64,000 nucleotides of DNA. It comes from Ptychodera flava (lineage: Eukaryota > Hemichordata > Enteropneusta > Ptychoderidae). Below the pieces are notes generated by a model. It made no database searches, was not told the DNA's origin, and was given only the letters and a program-made list of their open reading frames with translations. Numbering within the stretch: position 1 is the first letter of the stretch; each line of letters starts with the position of its first letter. Of the stretch, positions 12,501 through 29,793 are shown piece after piece. Location of the stretch: assembly GCF_041260155.1 (NCBI RefSeq), contig NC_091935.1, positions 7,059,501 through 7,123,500 on the forward strand, given 5' to 3'. The position numbers and the translations under genes are program-made.

Positions 12501-15490
12501 AGTAAAAATCGTCAGAAATGGTCCAGTGACCGTGATAAAATAAACACAGATGCAAAACCATTGCGAGGAAGATAGTAAGAAATTCACATTGCAATATTTG
12601 CTGTCGTATTTCTCAGCAGGAATAATCAATTTTTACACGTTGTGTATAAGATCAGCAAGCAGGTGTTCGGCGGTCAATTGCTTCTTGATCGCAGCTATTT
12701 GGCGAGAAGACAGCGGGTACTTATAATTTCGCAAAATTATTGATATCATGTCTTTGTGTTGAAAATTTTCGATCGGAGGCAGCTCAAATCAACAGCCGTG
12801 ATATATTCGGAATCGTGTTCTTACTGGACACCGAACTACCTGCTATCAACAGTACGTTATGTACCATCGGCGGTAACACATTGGTCGTAATCTTGTCTAA
12901 TTCTGCCCCGCCGTTTGTACAGTCCAGAAATTTCAAAGCTAGATTTTTTCACCCTGACATATAACACAGCGACCTTGCACACTAATGATCATTCCACTGT
13001 TTCTGTTGGGGTTTGTTGGTTTTTTAATTTGCTCCGTGGCCCCGGTAAGATTTTTTCAATACGATACAAAGTTTGAAATTTTTTTCAACGTAAATTTAGT
13101 ATATTCCCAGTTTGTGGGGTAAAGTTTTCTGGAGTGAAATTTTGAGTTGACGCTGATAGAGTAGACGTCGAGCCCGGCACAGTTGACTGGGACCCGGTCG
13201 GTTTGGGGTCGTTTAGTCCAGAAACCTGCAGCAGAGTTCTGTATGATCACCGTTCGGCATTTGGGTGATTTTTTGGTCAAAGTAATGCAGTAACAATGTA
13301 CGCCAGATTTTTTGTGTTGTTTTTGTCACAAGACTGTCATGTGCGTATACGGACGGTTTTCGATTAAAAACGGTAGTAATATCCAGTGCTCGCAAATGCA
13401 TGCAAAATTTATTCAGTGACTGTTTACGCAGCAGTCGTAAATACAACTAGGATTTACCACTACGTAACAACTGTAAACACCGTATCAACAGTCCATACGA
13501 AAATTTTGTGCTGAATCGAGGGAGATAACAATTGCGGTAGAAAAGGTCAGTCCATCATCCGTCAAAGTTGTTGATCGAAAAATCTTCACTGAGCGCCAAC
13601 TACATGAGTGGCTGTTATAGTTGTACACGTAGTTCTGTGGGCTTTCCGCTGTCACTTGTTACCAGCTATGTTCAAAGTGCGTCAAGCTACGAATATTTTC
13701 ATGTACTGAGTTACAGACATCGGTGAAGTACCGGGTACATTGATTTTGTTCAAAACCACTGCCTGTTTGTTCCTCGTGTTGTTTTTTGTGTCCCTAACGT
13801 CGACTGGCTCTATGTGCGTACAAACATAGCAGTCGGGATTAAGATTTCCTGGATAAATAGATTTATTCCGCCTCTGACGCAAAGATACACACTGTTTTAC
13901 ATGTGCCACTCCTAGGCCCTGGATCGATTTCCATACGGTTAAAGCTTTGAGCCATACCAGACTTTGTAAAGGGGTATACATCCTAATGATGCAATAGGTC
14001 CCTGCATATTAGGAAAGTAATTAACATGAAAAAAGAGAAGGTCACAGACCTATCAGACGGCCATCATGTGATCAACATGCCTCACACATATTAATGCACA
14101 CTCTCTTTCCCTATTCTATTCTATAGTATCTCCTGAGTGCAGGATTGAAACTATCATTGTTAATAAGGATTTGAAGAATAAGAATGCATACAGATGAAAT
14201 CACATTAAATTTTATAGAAAATCAACACTAAACAGAACTGAATCCCATCACTGCATTCGCTGTCCATGCCATTTACATATACATCACTATGACACTGCAC
14301 ATACCTCATAGTGTTCTTATTATTCTACAAAATTCTCCAACATATTCATGGTGAGTGTAGAACTTGGAAAAGTGCAAGCATACGTGGCTACTTTATATTG
14401 CAGTCCCTCCAGCAATGCAGATTGCCTCTATATTTGCATGATATGACAGCTCTGCCCAGGCAAGGTCAGTATTATATATGTGCCACTGCCTCTTCAGGAA
14501 AGCCTGTTGGTTTGTCAGTCATTATGAAGGTTAAATGATCATTGAAGTGCATGGTCAATTCCTGCCGCAATTAATAGTTGGTAGCACCATGACTTTTCAA
14601 ATTTTGGTGAAACCTGTCAGTCTTCTGTTATGTTTTTGCTAGAATGCATGGCAAATTATGTAACCTTGGATTTACACAACAGGCAACAAGTACTACATCT
14701 ATCGCCCGATACTGGTGAAAAAGATTAATTTAGATAATCTGGGTGAGAAAATTGAAGCTTTTAATACTTTGGGCTTTGAGCAAATTTCAGAGCCTTCAAA
14801 AGTAATATTTATAGACACTCCGCATTAAATTACAGAATTTTATTCTAAGGGTAAGGGTATAATCATATCATTTTGACTGAGCAGAATTACAATTTACGTT
14901 TCCCAGCTGACACGTATACGTGCACTGCATACTAGTACTTAGATAAACCATACACTCCCTAATGATATTCTTAATCAGTCAACAGATCTTCACCAGGTCT
15001 GAACAAAACAGTATCTATAGTATCCATTTTTACAATTTATAGATGATGTCCTGTTGATGGTTTTCTCGTATCTTTGATGGCACCGGTGTAAACAATATGT
15101 CTAAATCTGACAGTCCATCCATGACAGCCCATGCATAAATATAGCACAGACCGGTGATACAGCATTCGCATATCAATAATACGGATAGAGTTTGACGATA
15201 AGCATGTACATTTGCGAGATGGAGCCGCTGGAGGCCTGGCATTAATGGAAAAATAATGCTACACTCCTCAGAAAGTTTCCTACACATCCATATCCCTGCC
15301 GGGCGCGGACAAACGGACATATTATTGCCACAAATTGAGCAATCGCATCGCATATTCACCTCAGCTCAATCATGACATATTTCGTGCCGATAAAGAGTTT
15401 GCTGTTTCAAAAACTTAAATAGACTCACCCGACATCATTATCCATTTGTGCATGATTCATGTAGTCGCTTCCCACTTTCTGCACGCCCAT
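6560..15490 (-). CDS. R3HDM4: R3H domain-containing protein 4 (R3HDM4), six coding exons, 284 aa
   Basis: Minus-strand coding exons are 15490-15429 (ATG GGC GTG CAG), 9879-9725, 9294-9176, 8146-8002, 7216-7140 and 6856-6560 (stop). Every junction has an AG acceptor and a GT donor, and the phases agree (2, 1, 0, 1, 0). The 284 aa length is close to human R3HDM4 (268 aa). Matching blocks in order are SRKQH, NTCYLLEM, IWNDFINHPEEEQE, FTPEQCFRRISGKLKALLHR, and the R3H region SYDRLLLHAVCQYLDL. The last contains the signature R218-x3-H222. R3H domains bind single-stranded nucleic acid, but the function of R3HDM4 is essentially unknown. The C-terminal tail after residue 235 diverges from vertebrates. 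Intron 1 is long (5.5 kb). The start codon is the first in-frame ATG and lies 476 bp from the divergent ATP6V0B start. Confidence 0.9.
7637..7858. mobile_element. MITE-like TIR element (about 222 bp) in an R3HDM4 intron
   Basis: The left end is CAACCCTTTGAGCGCC. The right end in reverse complement is TGACCCTTTGAGTGC. The AT-rich interior has no coding capacity. It lies in the intron between exons 8146-8002 and 7216-7140. Confidence 0.65.
8383..8477. mobile_element. Possible diverged family 1 TIR element
   Basis: The left end is AACCCTTTCCCCACC, and the right end in reverse complement is TTAACCCGTTCACTCC. These resemble the ends at 3919-4010 and 62581-62678, but the interior similarity is weak. 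Confidence 0.4.
8633..8687. repeat. 25 bp tandem duplication
   Basis: Two copies of a 25 bp unit, ATTTCAAGTAA-T/C-TGTAACAGGCAGG, lie head to tail with one mismatch, inside an R3HDM4 intron. Confidence 0.8.
9880..15428 (-). other. R3HDM4 intron 1, with a CpG-retaining stretch from about 10.55 kb
   Basis: This 5.5 kb intron has no exon I can support. From about 10,550 onward, CpG dinucleotides are conspicuously common compared with the flanking AT-rich, CpG-poor DNA. That fits an unmethylated regulatory domain extending from the divergent promoter. Reading frames of up to 109 codons on both strands in this stretch have no recognisable homology and overlap one another. Confidence 0.5.
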
Positions 15491-15966
15491 TTTACCAAAA
15501 TCTTCCGTGAGCACAGTGACTGTTTTTTTCTCAGATCCAAGACCGCAACCGTCCGCCGTCGTTTCTTTGCGCACTCGTAGTATGATAATATTCAGGCTGT
15601 TCCATTTACTCCCCTTTAGAAATATATAAAAGAGAAAGATTTCGCACGAAAATGTTAGTTGGCAAAATATTTTGAATCAAGAATTCATATTTTTATTGTT
15701 GTAAACAATGCCGGTAATTTATGAGGAATATTTTTTTCCAGAATTTTATTTCAAAAGAATGCTGTTCTCCCGTCTGCCACATCCCCTCCGAATGCATGTT
15801 GGGGCGGTGTGCCGAAGTTCAGTTCGACCATTGCAAGAGGTGAGAATTAACCAACGCACAGACAGAGGTCACGAGACATTAGTCACCGATCATCGTCAAC
15901 CTTTTACAGGCTATGTTTTCGTGATTTTTTCGGCGTATTTGAGGATTTTCTAGTCAAGTTACCATC
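15491..15966. promoter_or_regulatory. Divergent promoter between R3HDM4 (-) and ATP6V0B (+)
   Basis: The two start codons face away from each other across 476 bp. The interval has several CpGs and no clear TATA box at a sensible distance for either gene. It contains GTCACGAGAC at 15869-15878. This is one base off the CLEAR/TFEB palindrome that controls lysosomal and V-ATPase genes in vertebrates, but the mismatch falls in the E-box core. The shared-promoter role is inferred from geometry. Confidence 0.6.
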
Positions 15967-21718
<5,752 letters not shown>

Positions 21719-23211
21719 AACGTGCAACCATCAATGATGTACAAAAGTGCTGCAGAGCATTAAAAAATAGTCTTATAATTTATATGGTGTCATCAACTCT
21801 CCTACAATCAGTGTTTACATTCCAGAGTGACTGTGTTAATCCAAGCCCTGATCATGTGAAATTAGAAACTCCCTAGACAGCGAGTTTTGTGATTTACATT
21901 ATCATAGATGCAACGTAAAGTACCTCTGTGATAGAACTTGATATTTTTAATAGATTTTGTTGTACAGGTCCTCATATTCAGTGTCCGATGAAAGATTTCT
22001 TTGACATGTTTATGTGATGGTGAACTAGAAGATGACAAATGTTTATCAAGGGAAGCATACAGACGTAGGGATTTTACTTCTGGGATAGTATTTAAGTGTA
22101 CATTTTAGAGATATTGTTGAGAAGAAAATCCTCAAACTGAACACAGTTCACTGCTGGCGTTGGTATCATTTTCTTTTAGTATACATGTATTTCCGATTGA
22201 TTTGCATGTGCACTCGATAAAATTCATCCTTGATTTGGAATGTTATTTCTCAATGTGGACTGCGAAGCAAGCTTATTTCATGTTCTTGTAAGTTAAGACT
22301 GATATCTGTTTGATTATTTTGTGAAATTTTTGCGTTCATGCTCAACATACTTGCTGATGTTCTTCAGAAATCATCTGCTCAAGCCATCAAAGTATGATTC
22401 CTCACTTGGTCATTGCCAACAGCTTGCAAAGATTGTTAAAACATTTCACACCCATCTCCCTGCATAAATGTACAGTCACAGAGACACTCCACTTTCCTTC
22501 TGTGCAGGTTTACTGTCACTGTGAAACAAAGGCTGGAACTGTAGATAGGGATTATTGAATTTCTTTGATCTCTTTTCATGCAAGCTATCATTATGTTGAC
22601 ATGCAGTATGTTGGTTGTACTCTAAATAACCTTTCAGATATTTTGTCATCACTGACTTTCATCTCTGTGTAGAAGATCTGTCAACTTTCAAATATGTCCG
22701 ATGTAGATTATTGTTCCAAGAATGGTAATGATAGGTTGTTTATATTGCTAATGTGTATAGAGTGTGCAGATAGATGACGGTAGATTTAAATTCTGTTGTA
22801 CAAACTTTCAGAGGTGGGGGAAAAGATGTCAGTGTGTTTGAAACTGACCTCTCACTAGTTAATTGATTGAAAAAGATAGGATCCCAAATCATGTACAGAC
22901 ATAAAAATTTGATTGCTATGCCAGTGAAAATATTTTATTTGGCAAACAATATAGTAATTAGTCATGATTGTTCAGACTGAATGTGTCATTAGCTGAACAG
23001 TGGGATTCATTTAAAAACTCATTTATTGTTGGTGGTAATACATGAGAATTATTTCATTGGTAGTTGTATTTTTGAAATCGGTGTATTCTGAGTTGGGTGT
23101 CATTGGAAGCTATGCATAGCTGCACGTTGGATCTGTGCAGATACTGTCTAGTTGTTGTAACCAAAAAAATTTCTCTGTGCTGAAATTTGATAAAAAAGAT
23201 GTATAAATAAA
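21719..23211 (+). other. ATP6V0B 3' UTR with poly(A) signal at 23206-23211
   Basis: This non-coding sequence follows the TAA. The best AATAAA is at 23206-23211, giving a 3' UTR of about 1.5 kb. The extent is inferred. Confidence 0.5.
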
Positions 23212-24309
23212 ATACTGTCACACTGTATTACGTTTTTTGCCCTTGTGGGAGAATTACAAATTTGTGAACAAGACCAACAAATGGTCAATCAGAAAATGAT
23301 GTATTTTTAAAACTGGAAAGCCACTTTAGATTACAGCAGCAATCTATCCGTGTTTATAGTAAGCCAATATTTAATGTTAAAGTGAACAGAGCTGATAGTA
23401 ATGCATAAACAGTCCAAACTAAACAGCAAAATGAGCTAGATACTGCGACATGTTAAAGGTATCTGTTGGTCATCATATTGTCTCTGCTATTTTCAAGTCA
23501 GTCCAGTATAGTAGATCAGTTCATTCTGAAAATTTCTGTGTCTGTTTTTGAATTTCCCATATCTTTCAAGTCAACTGTACCATAATTTTAGTGTACTGTA
23601 AACAAACCGATGACTGGAGTATAAATAATGACCTACATACATACCTACCTGTAAGGAGTACGTCCTTCCTTTTGGGCATGTGTACATATTACATGTAGAT
23701 CCTAGATTTCCCCTTCAGTGATTCAAAGCTGGCCCTCATGTTATATATCAATATGGTTATAAATAGGTTTGTAGGAATATTCTTTCAAAGTATGTGTTCA
23801 GTTCTTTGCAAACAACAGTAACGTCAATAATTATATATATGCTGTGGACTCAGTGATAGTAAATACGGTACATCCATAATGGAATGTAGGATGATAGTCA
23901 TTCTTCCACGATGAAAGTTTCATAATATTCTAGCGTAGCAACTGAATTACTGAATTACCAAGGCCTGTCTTGAGAAACCTGCAGTATGTGTAAATAGTTT
24001 GCACGGAAATAAAATAAAAAAACTGACCACAGAGGCAAGAGAATACTGTGCATAGAGTTTGTGAAAAATTATCAGAATACACAAGCCTTTGTGTGTGTAT
24101 GTGTAACGTGAAGGTCAAACTGTGACAATAAACATATTGGAAATCATTTGTGGCACTGTGTTGTTTTTTCTTGTCTCACAATGAGAACAACTTCATGACA
24201 TTTTTGCCACAGTTTTGGTACGTAAGTACATATACAAGGAATCCTGGTACTACTACTGTTGTCCTCTGAAGGGAATTATAGCTGTCGAAACCAGTGAGGA
24301 GCCACTCAT
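23212..24309. other. Intergenic, no gene seen
   Basis: AT-rich spacer between ATP6V0B and the left edge of the duplicated array. I see no coding sequence in it. Confidence 0.5.
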
Positions 24310-25920
24310 TAAAATGAGCTCGCTATACCATGCTGAACCACTGCTAAAGGATTCTGTTGTTTTCAAAACTTTCACAACTTTCAGAAGTTCCTTTCAGACT
24401 GTTTACTTTTGATAGTCATAATATGAAAGACAACAGTATACCAGCTGTAACATACAGTTATAATGAAACACTTTTCATCTGCTAAATCGTCTGGAAGAAA
24501 TGTAGCATCATTTTGATTTATTGTTTTCCCGGTCGTTGTTTCAAGTTGAACTCAGAAAGAACAGTGAATATTTGATCACATTATAAAATGCTGTGGCACG
24601 GTCATTATACCTTTGCTATTGGTACGGTGCAGTTGCCTTCAAAATGTGATGTGGTTGTGAATTGTTCATAATTCAGAGTTCAACCAGAAACTACAGTATC
24701 TTGGGATGTTGTGTAAATGCTGCTCGTCCTGTCAAAGTCATGGCATCAGCTTGATCAATTTTGTAAGAATTTCACCAAAATTCTTGTAAATATACAAGAT
24801 ATTGAATAAATTTAGGTGGAGCTGCACATTACCAACACATTTTCAAACGAATATTTCTCATCTAAGATGACAAGGAAACCCCCTCATACCATATATTTTC
24901 AAAAAGCAGAGAATCTAAAATTTAGTATGGTAGTAATAGTTTACTTTAAGGAATGGGGATGTATATATTTGGGGTAAAAAACTCAATTTTGGTATTTATG
25001 ATAAAAATTAATTTAAGTCAAAAACTTGATACATGCTCTATTTTCTGAAATGTAATATTTCACTTGAAACAAGGGCGTATGTAGAAAAAAACGACTATTT
25101 TGCATTTGCATATATTTGCATAAATTAAAACTTAAACTTACGACTTGATAAGATGAACCCAACTAATATTTTAATCTATTAATATAGAACAGTTGGCAAA
25201 AAAGTGATTTTGAGCAAAATACGCTGTGCTGGGTGCAGCGCCCCTTAACAGCAGTTGAGATCAGCTCACCACTAAGGGGTACACCATTTGATTTCTGGGG
25301 GGGTATTGAGGATTTTGAGAAAAAAAAATTTGTCGCCAGGTGAGATAGAAGAAAAAAAAAATTGATCCTGTCATGGCCTGAGAAAAAAAAAATTGTCATA
25401 ACAGACAGAAGTGAAAAAAAAAATTGTCACAATGTACCAGAAATTAGCAAAATTTGGAAACCCTATTCTCATGTAATTCTTTGCCGGCGCGCCGCCATAG
25501 GCGGCGCAAATGTTTTTAACTCATGATATAAGCATGCACTACATAGGTCTACTTTACACCTCAGTGCACTCAATGTTTTCCTTCCCTTTACTGACCCAAG
25601 AAATCATATTTCAGGATTTCTGTTGCAATATCTCAATGGCATAGGCACTATCTAAAGGGGACTTTTTGACTTCTGTAAATTGTGAAAATTTTAAAACACA
25701 AGACAGGAGTCAATAAACTAGTGTTAAAATCAATATGTTATTCTCTCAATATAAATATATTAGGAAGATGTACAAGTTGACAATGAAAAATTGAGGAACA
25801 ACAAATATAATGAAATACAAGGGAGGGGTCACTAAAAAAATTGAAAACTTCAGGGGGGTGTTACTCAAAATGTGGAGAGGAAGAAGGGGGGGGGTTACTC
25901 AATTTTATTTTGCGAAATAA

Positions 25921-26590
25921 ATTGAAACACATCTCAGATTGCACCATTGCACACATCCATTTCTCAAAATTTTCACAGGATCTAGGACAAAACTGAACTG
26001 TTGTGAATTCATCCTTTATTATCACAGAAACATGTTTTCATTTACCTCAGTTCAATGACCATTTTGACAGTTAAACATACCATATTCATGCTTTTTATTA
26101 GAAGCTGGCAGCTGGAGAAATGACACAAGAAGGTCACAGATTTTCCGTTCCTGTATATTTATTTATCTTCAGTCTCTGGCAAACAGAACTGTTTTTCACA
26201 AATTGTATTGTCATTTTTTTGGTTGTTGAATATTGTGACACAAACACTGATCATTCATAAAATGTAAAAAAATATTGCAGTGTTCAATGTCATTTTCAAA
26301 CAGTTTTACCGAGTGCAAATAACCTGAAACTCCTCTCAGATTGCACCATTAAACACATCAATTTCCCAAAATTTCCAATACGAGAGGGGAAACCCCCTCT
26401 CGTGCTCTCCCCCTTAGGGTGTTCTAACAGTTTCACTTTGTAAAAAAATTAAAAAAACACCTCTCAGATTGCACAAGACTGCACCATTGCACACATCAAT
26501 ATCTTAAAAATTTCCATGCAAGATAGGGGAAAGCCCCTGTGACACTTTCCCCCTAAGCCTCTCGCGTGTTCTTCTCCTGTACTTTCAAAT
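25921..26590 (+). repeat. Internal direct repeats of element A
   Basis: Three copies of a block beginning CTCTCAGATTGCACCATTG lie at about 25930, 26331 and 26460. Each is followed by ACACATCAAT-type sequence. The latter two also carry short G-rich/C-rich arms around AGGGGAAACCCCCT. Confidence 0.6.
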
Positions 26591-26918
26591 TCTGCCCGGT
26601 CAGATATCCTAGTGAAACCTTGTCATAATACCCATCCAAATTAAACAATATACTATATGGTTAGATACTGCGTGAGCTTTTATATCTTTATTCTATTGTG
26701 ACTTACAATTTCATTTTGATGGGTTCACCTTTTTTGAACCATCATGAGATAACTGATGATAGTCTAGCAGAGTATATCAGGATTTCAAAGGTCTTTACTG
26801 TTGCTGTATTTTGTAAATGTTACAAATACATGTATTTGTATTTAACTTTTCTAAGTTGGGGGATCAGTCAAAATTTCAGAGTTAGAGAGGGGAGTTGCTC
26901 AAATTTATCATGGTTGAC

Positions 26919-26946
26919 GGGGGGGGGTGGGTGGGGGTGGGGGTGT
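26919..26946 (+). repeat. G-run tract with quadruplex potential
   Basis: Four or more runs of three or more G separated by single T within 28 bases, inside element A. Confidence 0.6.
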
Positions 26947-27688
26947 CACTTAAAAATTTCTGAGTTTCAGGCCGTAAATAATGACAGCTCCCTTATACAA
27001 CGCATAACAAACTTGATGACAAAGAAAAAAAAAATTGCATTGCTACTCCATTTGAAAAAAAAAATTGATGCAGCTCTGACAGTAGAAAAAAAAATTGCTG
27101 TCACTGTGACAGGAAAAAAAAAATTTGCTCCCATACCCATTTCCCCCATACCCCCCCCCCAAAAAAAAATCAAATGGTTCTCCCCTAACCATAGATCGAC
27201 GCAATTGCGCGGGAAAAATAGCCCCTTCAATCCCCTTTCTAGCATGACATTTAGGGGCGACCCCCGCGACTCCCTTACAAAGATTTTATGAAGACACTGG
27301 AGAGGAGTTAATTTCAAATTGCATTGGAGGGCCTTTAGGGGTAAGGAACAGGTTTCACTACCCTTAATTTTAATTTTGTTTAATACATGTAACAGATTAT
27401 AATTAATATATAAAAAACATCATTGCTCACCATTTCGAAAATTCAGCTGCACCGGTGAAATCAATACAGATTGTAGTGCAGTAGTTATTAAACTCCACGT
27501 ACACATTCGAGAATTATTATCAGCATAAAAACATTCATACGTAGCCATCTGTCTGGAGTGGGTCGGATGTCATCCAGGGGTCTCACACGAATATCAGGAG
27601 TATTAAGGTTGTTCTTTTTCCGTAAAACTTACATAACCCGCTATCACGCGCCATCTAAACATGAAGTGCCGTGTAGGCTAAACATATA

Positions 27689-28480
27689 GGGGAGAACAAT
27701 TTGATTTCTTGGGTGGAGGAAATTTGACAAAAAAAATTATCCGATCCTGTAACGGCCTTAGAAAAAAATTTTTTCTACAGACAGATCAGTGAAAAGTGTG
27801 TTGAAATCAGTAAAACGGGGAAATGTGATTCTCTTACATTCTTTAGTAGCGCACCGCTAAATAGTTTCAATATTTGTAAGCAAGTCCTATGTTTGTTTGT
27901 TTTTTTTGTTTTTGTTTTTGTTTTTGCCTGAGTATATGACACATAAGTCTGATTTAAATTCATTTGATACGACGTCTTGTTACATGACAGCCAGGAAGAC
28001 ATATCTGACTTTATTTGCAATAATCATTCATAAAATAAAGAGAATTTATTTGATTTATTCTGTATTAAAATATTGAAAACTTAAAAACGCAGGACAGGAT
28101 TAAAGCTAGTCTTAATTTATGAATATATGAATATGTTTGTATTTGTTTATATTTAGAAAACTAAGCATTTCTTAACAATGAAAACACAACAAATTAAATC
28201 AAGTACAAGTTCTGTTTTTGACAACAAAGCATGACGCCTTTCCTGAGAAGTTTCAAAAGGAGTTGATAGTACAAATGTACTGATTTTATGAAAAACACCT
28301 ATAAACAGATAAATGACCTACAGGTAGAATTGTGAACAAATTGTTAAAAAATGTTACCAGCGAAAACAATTGCATTCTCTTTCATGTATACAATAGAAAA
28401 CAATGCTTTCACAATGACAGAAAAAATTAGCTGCCATACCTATTCCCTACACCACCCTAAGAAATCAAGTGACTCTCTCC
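27689..28480. mobile_element. TIR element copy B (same family as copy A), upstream of gene copy 1
   Basis: It begins GGGGAGAACAATTTGATTTC after TA and ends in an imperfect inverted counterpart (AAATCAAGTGACTCTC). It has one eroded GATCCTGTAACGGCC subterminal repeat shared with copy A. The orthologous insertion is present upstream of gene copy 2 (32520-33208), so it predates that duplication. Confidence 0.6.
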
Positions 28481-28515
28481 TTCCAAGTATTTCAATATCA
28501 AACAAACAAACCTTT

Positions 28516-28629
28516 TGATTGGCTATATCTTCATTGACCAATCAAAGAGTGACTAGGTTCTTGGTTCTCGGCGGAAGTGCGCGGGAAGGAGCCATCTTAT
28601 CACACACAATGCATGTGCTAAGACCCACC
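28516..28629 (+). promoter_or_regulatory. Proximal promoter of gene copy 1: inverted CCAAT pair plus ETS, E2F and YY1-like sites
   Basis: TGATTGG at 28516-28522 and CCAATCA at 28538-28544 form an inverted CCAAT pair 15 bp apart. Downstream come GCGGAAGTG (ETS-like, 28571), GCGCGGGAA (E2F-like, 28579) and GCCATCTT (YY1-like, 28591). There is no good TATA box. An upstream in-frame ATG at 28519 lies inside the first CCAAT box, which argues against it being the start codon. Site names are matches to vertebrate consensus motifs. Confidence 0.55.
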
Positions 28630-29793
28630 ATGGCCGGCGAAATCAAGAAGACATGTGCGTGTCACATCATGAAGAAGGTCAGAAAAGAACCGATAGTATC
28701 CTTTACCGATAAATCGTGGGCAAAATTCTCCGAATGCGTCGAAATATGGAAGAATTCTGACGGCTTAGAGCGGGAATATGCTTTGCAGTTTGACCCCGAG
28801 TCCCGAGAACGGATCGGTTTTCACCGTGTGTGTTACCAGCGTTTCACAGACAAACATCGCCTGGCTCAAGCAGAGAAACGCAGAGAGACGGGCAAGTTAC
28901 GTAAAACACTCGTCGAAGATAACCAAGGGGAACCGATAAGCTTTCGACGTCGCCAGAGTTTAATTCATGAGCGCCGCCTACTGAGAGCGAAGAAACGCAT
29001 GGAGAAAATGAAACCAGCGATGACAGGTAAAGCAGACAACATGATATCTGTGGATCATGAAGGTGGTGGGCAACAAGCTCCGCTGAGAAAGCGGTGCTTA
29101 CGGTCAAATACAGGTTCCGCATCTCTTTCGGCAACCAAACGAAGAAGTACAAATATACTGCCCCCGATATGCATGCTGTGCAGAAGAAGAAAGCAAAGAC
29201 GGGACAAGATCACAGGAAAAAAGTCAAGTGAAAAACTCACCTCCTGTGAGACAGGTGGACGTACATTGATGAAGGCCGCAGAATTTAAGAAAGACGAGAA
29301 CCTGCTTCTTCAACTGAGAGGTCAAGACTTGGTCAGCATTGAACTCAAGTATCATAGATCATGCTACAAGAGTTATATCAGATGTGTAACTAACACATAT
29401 CAGAAGAAAACTGAGGAAGACAGCGGAATCATGTATGCCCCTTCTTTCAAAAAATTCTGCGACGAAGTGGTACAGAAGAGAATATTTGATGGCAATGAAG
29501 TTATGGAGATCAGTGAACTGAGGAAGATCTTTGTGGGAATTATTGCAGAGACCGAAGACATTGATGCATCGACATACCAGAACTCTTCTTTGAAGATGAG
29601 GATGATTAATAGATTTTGTGACAAAATTGATTTCTTTCGACCACATTATCGAAAATGTGAATTAGTAAAAGCAGCAAGAGAAGATTCGTCGTTGGCCAGC
29701 CAAGTCATGGACGCAGATGGTTGTGGATCTGAGAGTGAGGAAGATATTTTCTCACAAACACAAGCAAGTAACACTGAACATAGCGAAAATTAG
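28630..29793 (+). CDS. Tandem Cys/His-module protein, gene copy 1 (387 aa, intronless)
   Basis: I recognise no named family. Residues 9-72 form module 1 (C9, C11, C36, H65, C68 in FHRVCYQRF). Residues 76-175 are a very basic linker (RRRQ, LLRAKKRMEK, LRKRCLRSN). Residues 181-249 form module 2 (C181, C184, C206, H242, C245 in YHRSCYKSY). The two modules repeat one plan, CxC-x53-HxxC and CxxC-x57-HxxC, which suggests internal duplication. A conserved charged, helical-looking region (about 265-345) and a Ser/Glu-rich acidic tail follow. The start chosen is MAGEIKK, the position shared by most copies. An ATG 37 codons upstream lies in promoter sequence. An AATAAA at 30020-30025 follows. Zinc binding and a nuclear nucleic-acid role are inferred. 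Nearest paralogue is copy 2. Confidence 0.8.
   Translation: MAGEIKKTCACHIMKKVRKEPIVSFTDKSWAKFSECVEIWKNSDGLEREYALQFDPESRERIGFHRVCYQRFTDKHRLAQAEKRRETGKLRKTLVEDNQGEPISFRRRQSLIHERRLLRAKKRMEKMKPAMTGKADNMISVDHEGGGQQAPLRKRCLRSNTGSASLSATKRRSTNILPPICMLCRRRKQRRDKITGKKSSEKLTSCETGGRTLMKAAEFKKDENLLLQLRGQDLVSIELKYHRSCYKSYIRCVTNTYQKKTEEDSGIMYAPSFKKFCDEVVQKRIFDGNEVMEISELRKIFVGIIAETEDIDASTYQNSSLKMRMINRFCDKIDFFRPHYRKCELVKAAREDSSLASQVMDADGCGSESEEDIFSQTQASNTEHSEN

Larger units (their letters stand above)
25275..27185. mobile_element. 1.9 kb non-autonomous TIR element (copy A), probable TA target site
   Basis: The left end reads AGGGGTACACCATTTGATTT, and the right end in reverse complement reads GGGGAGAACCATTTGATTTT. 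Each is flanked by TA (25273-25274 and 27186-27187). The paralogous position in unit 2 (around 31980-31990) lacks the whole insert, giving a natural empty site. The interior has no transposase reading frame. It has A-tract/ATTG motifs about 30 bp apart at both ends, repeats of the form GGGG..TTACTCAAA, and three copies of a CTCAGATTGCACCATT block. The TA duplication suggests a Tc1/mariner-like or similar superfamily. The family name is unknown to me. Confidence 0.75.

Noticed and set aside
15869..15878. CLEAR/TFEB-like GTCACGAGAC in the ATP6V0B promoter
   Set aside because: The E-box core is broken (CACGAG instead of CACGTG), so I do not call it as a functional site.
28519..28629. N-terminal 37-residue extension of the copy 1 protein (also 33244-33354 for copy 2)
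   Set aside because: The upstream ATG lies within the CCAAT element, the extension is absent from copies 3, 4 and 6, and most family copies share the downstream MAG start.
28630..29793. THAP-type zinc finger assignment for the array proteins
   Set aside because: THAP domains end in C-x2-H after a C-x2-4-C pair and have conserved Pro/Trp positions. Here the order is HxxC and the THAP hallmarks are missing.
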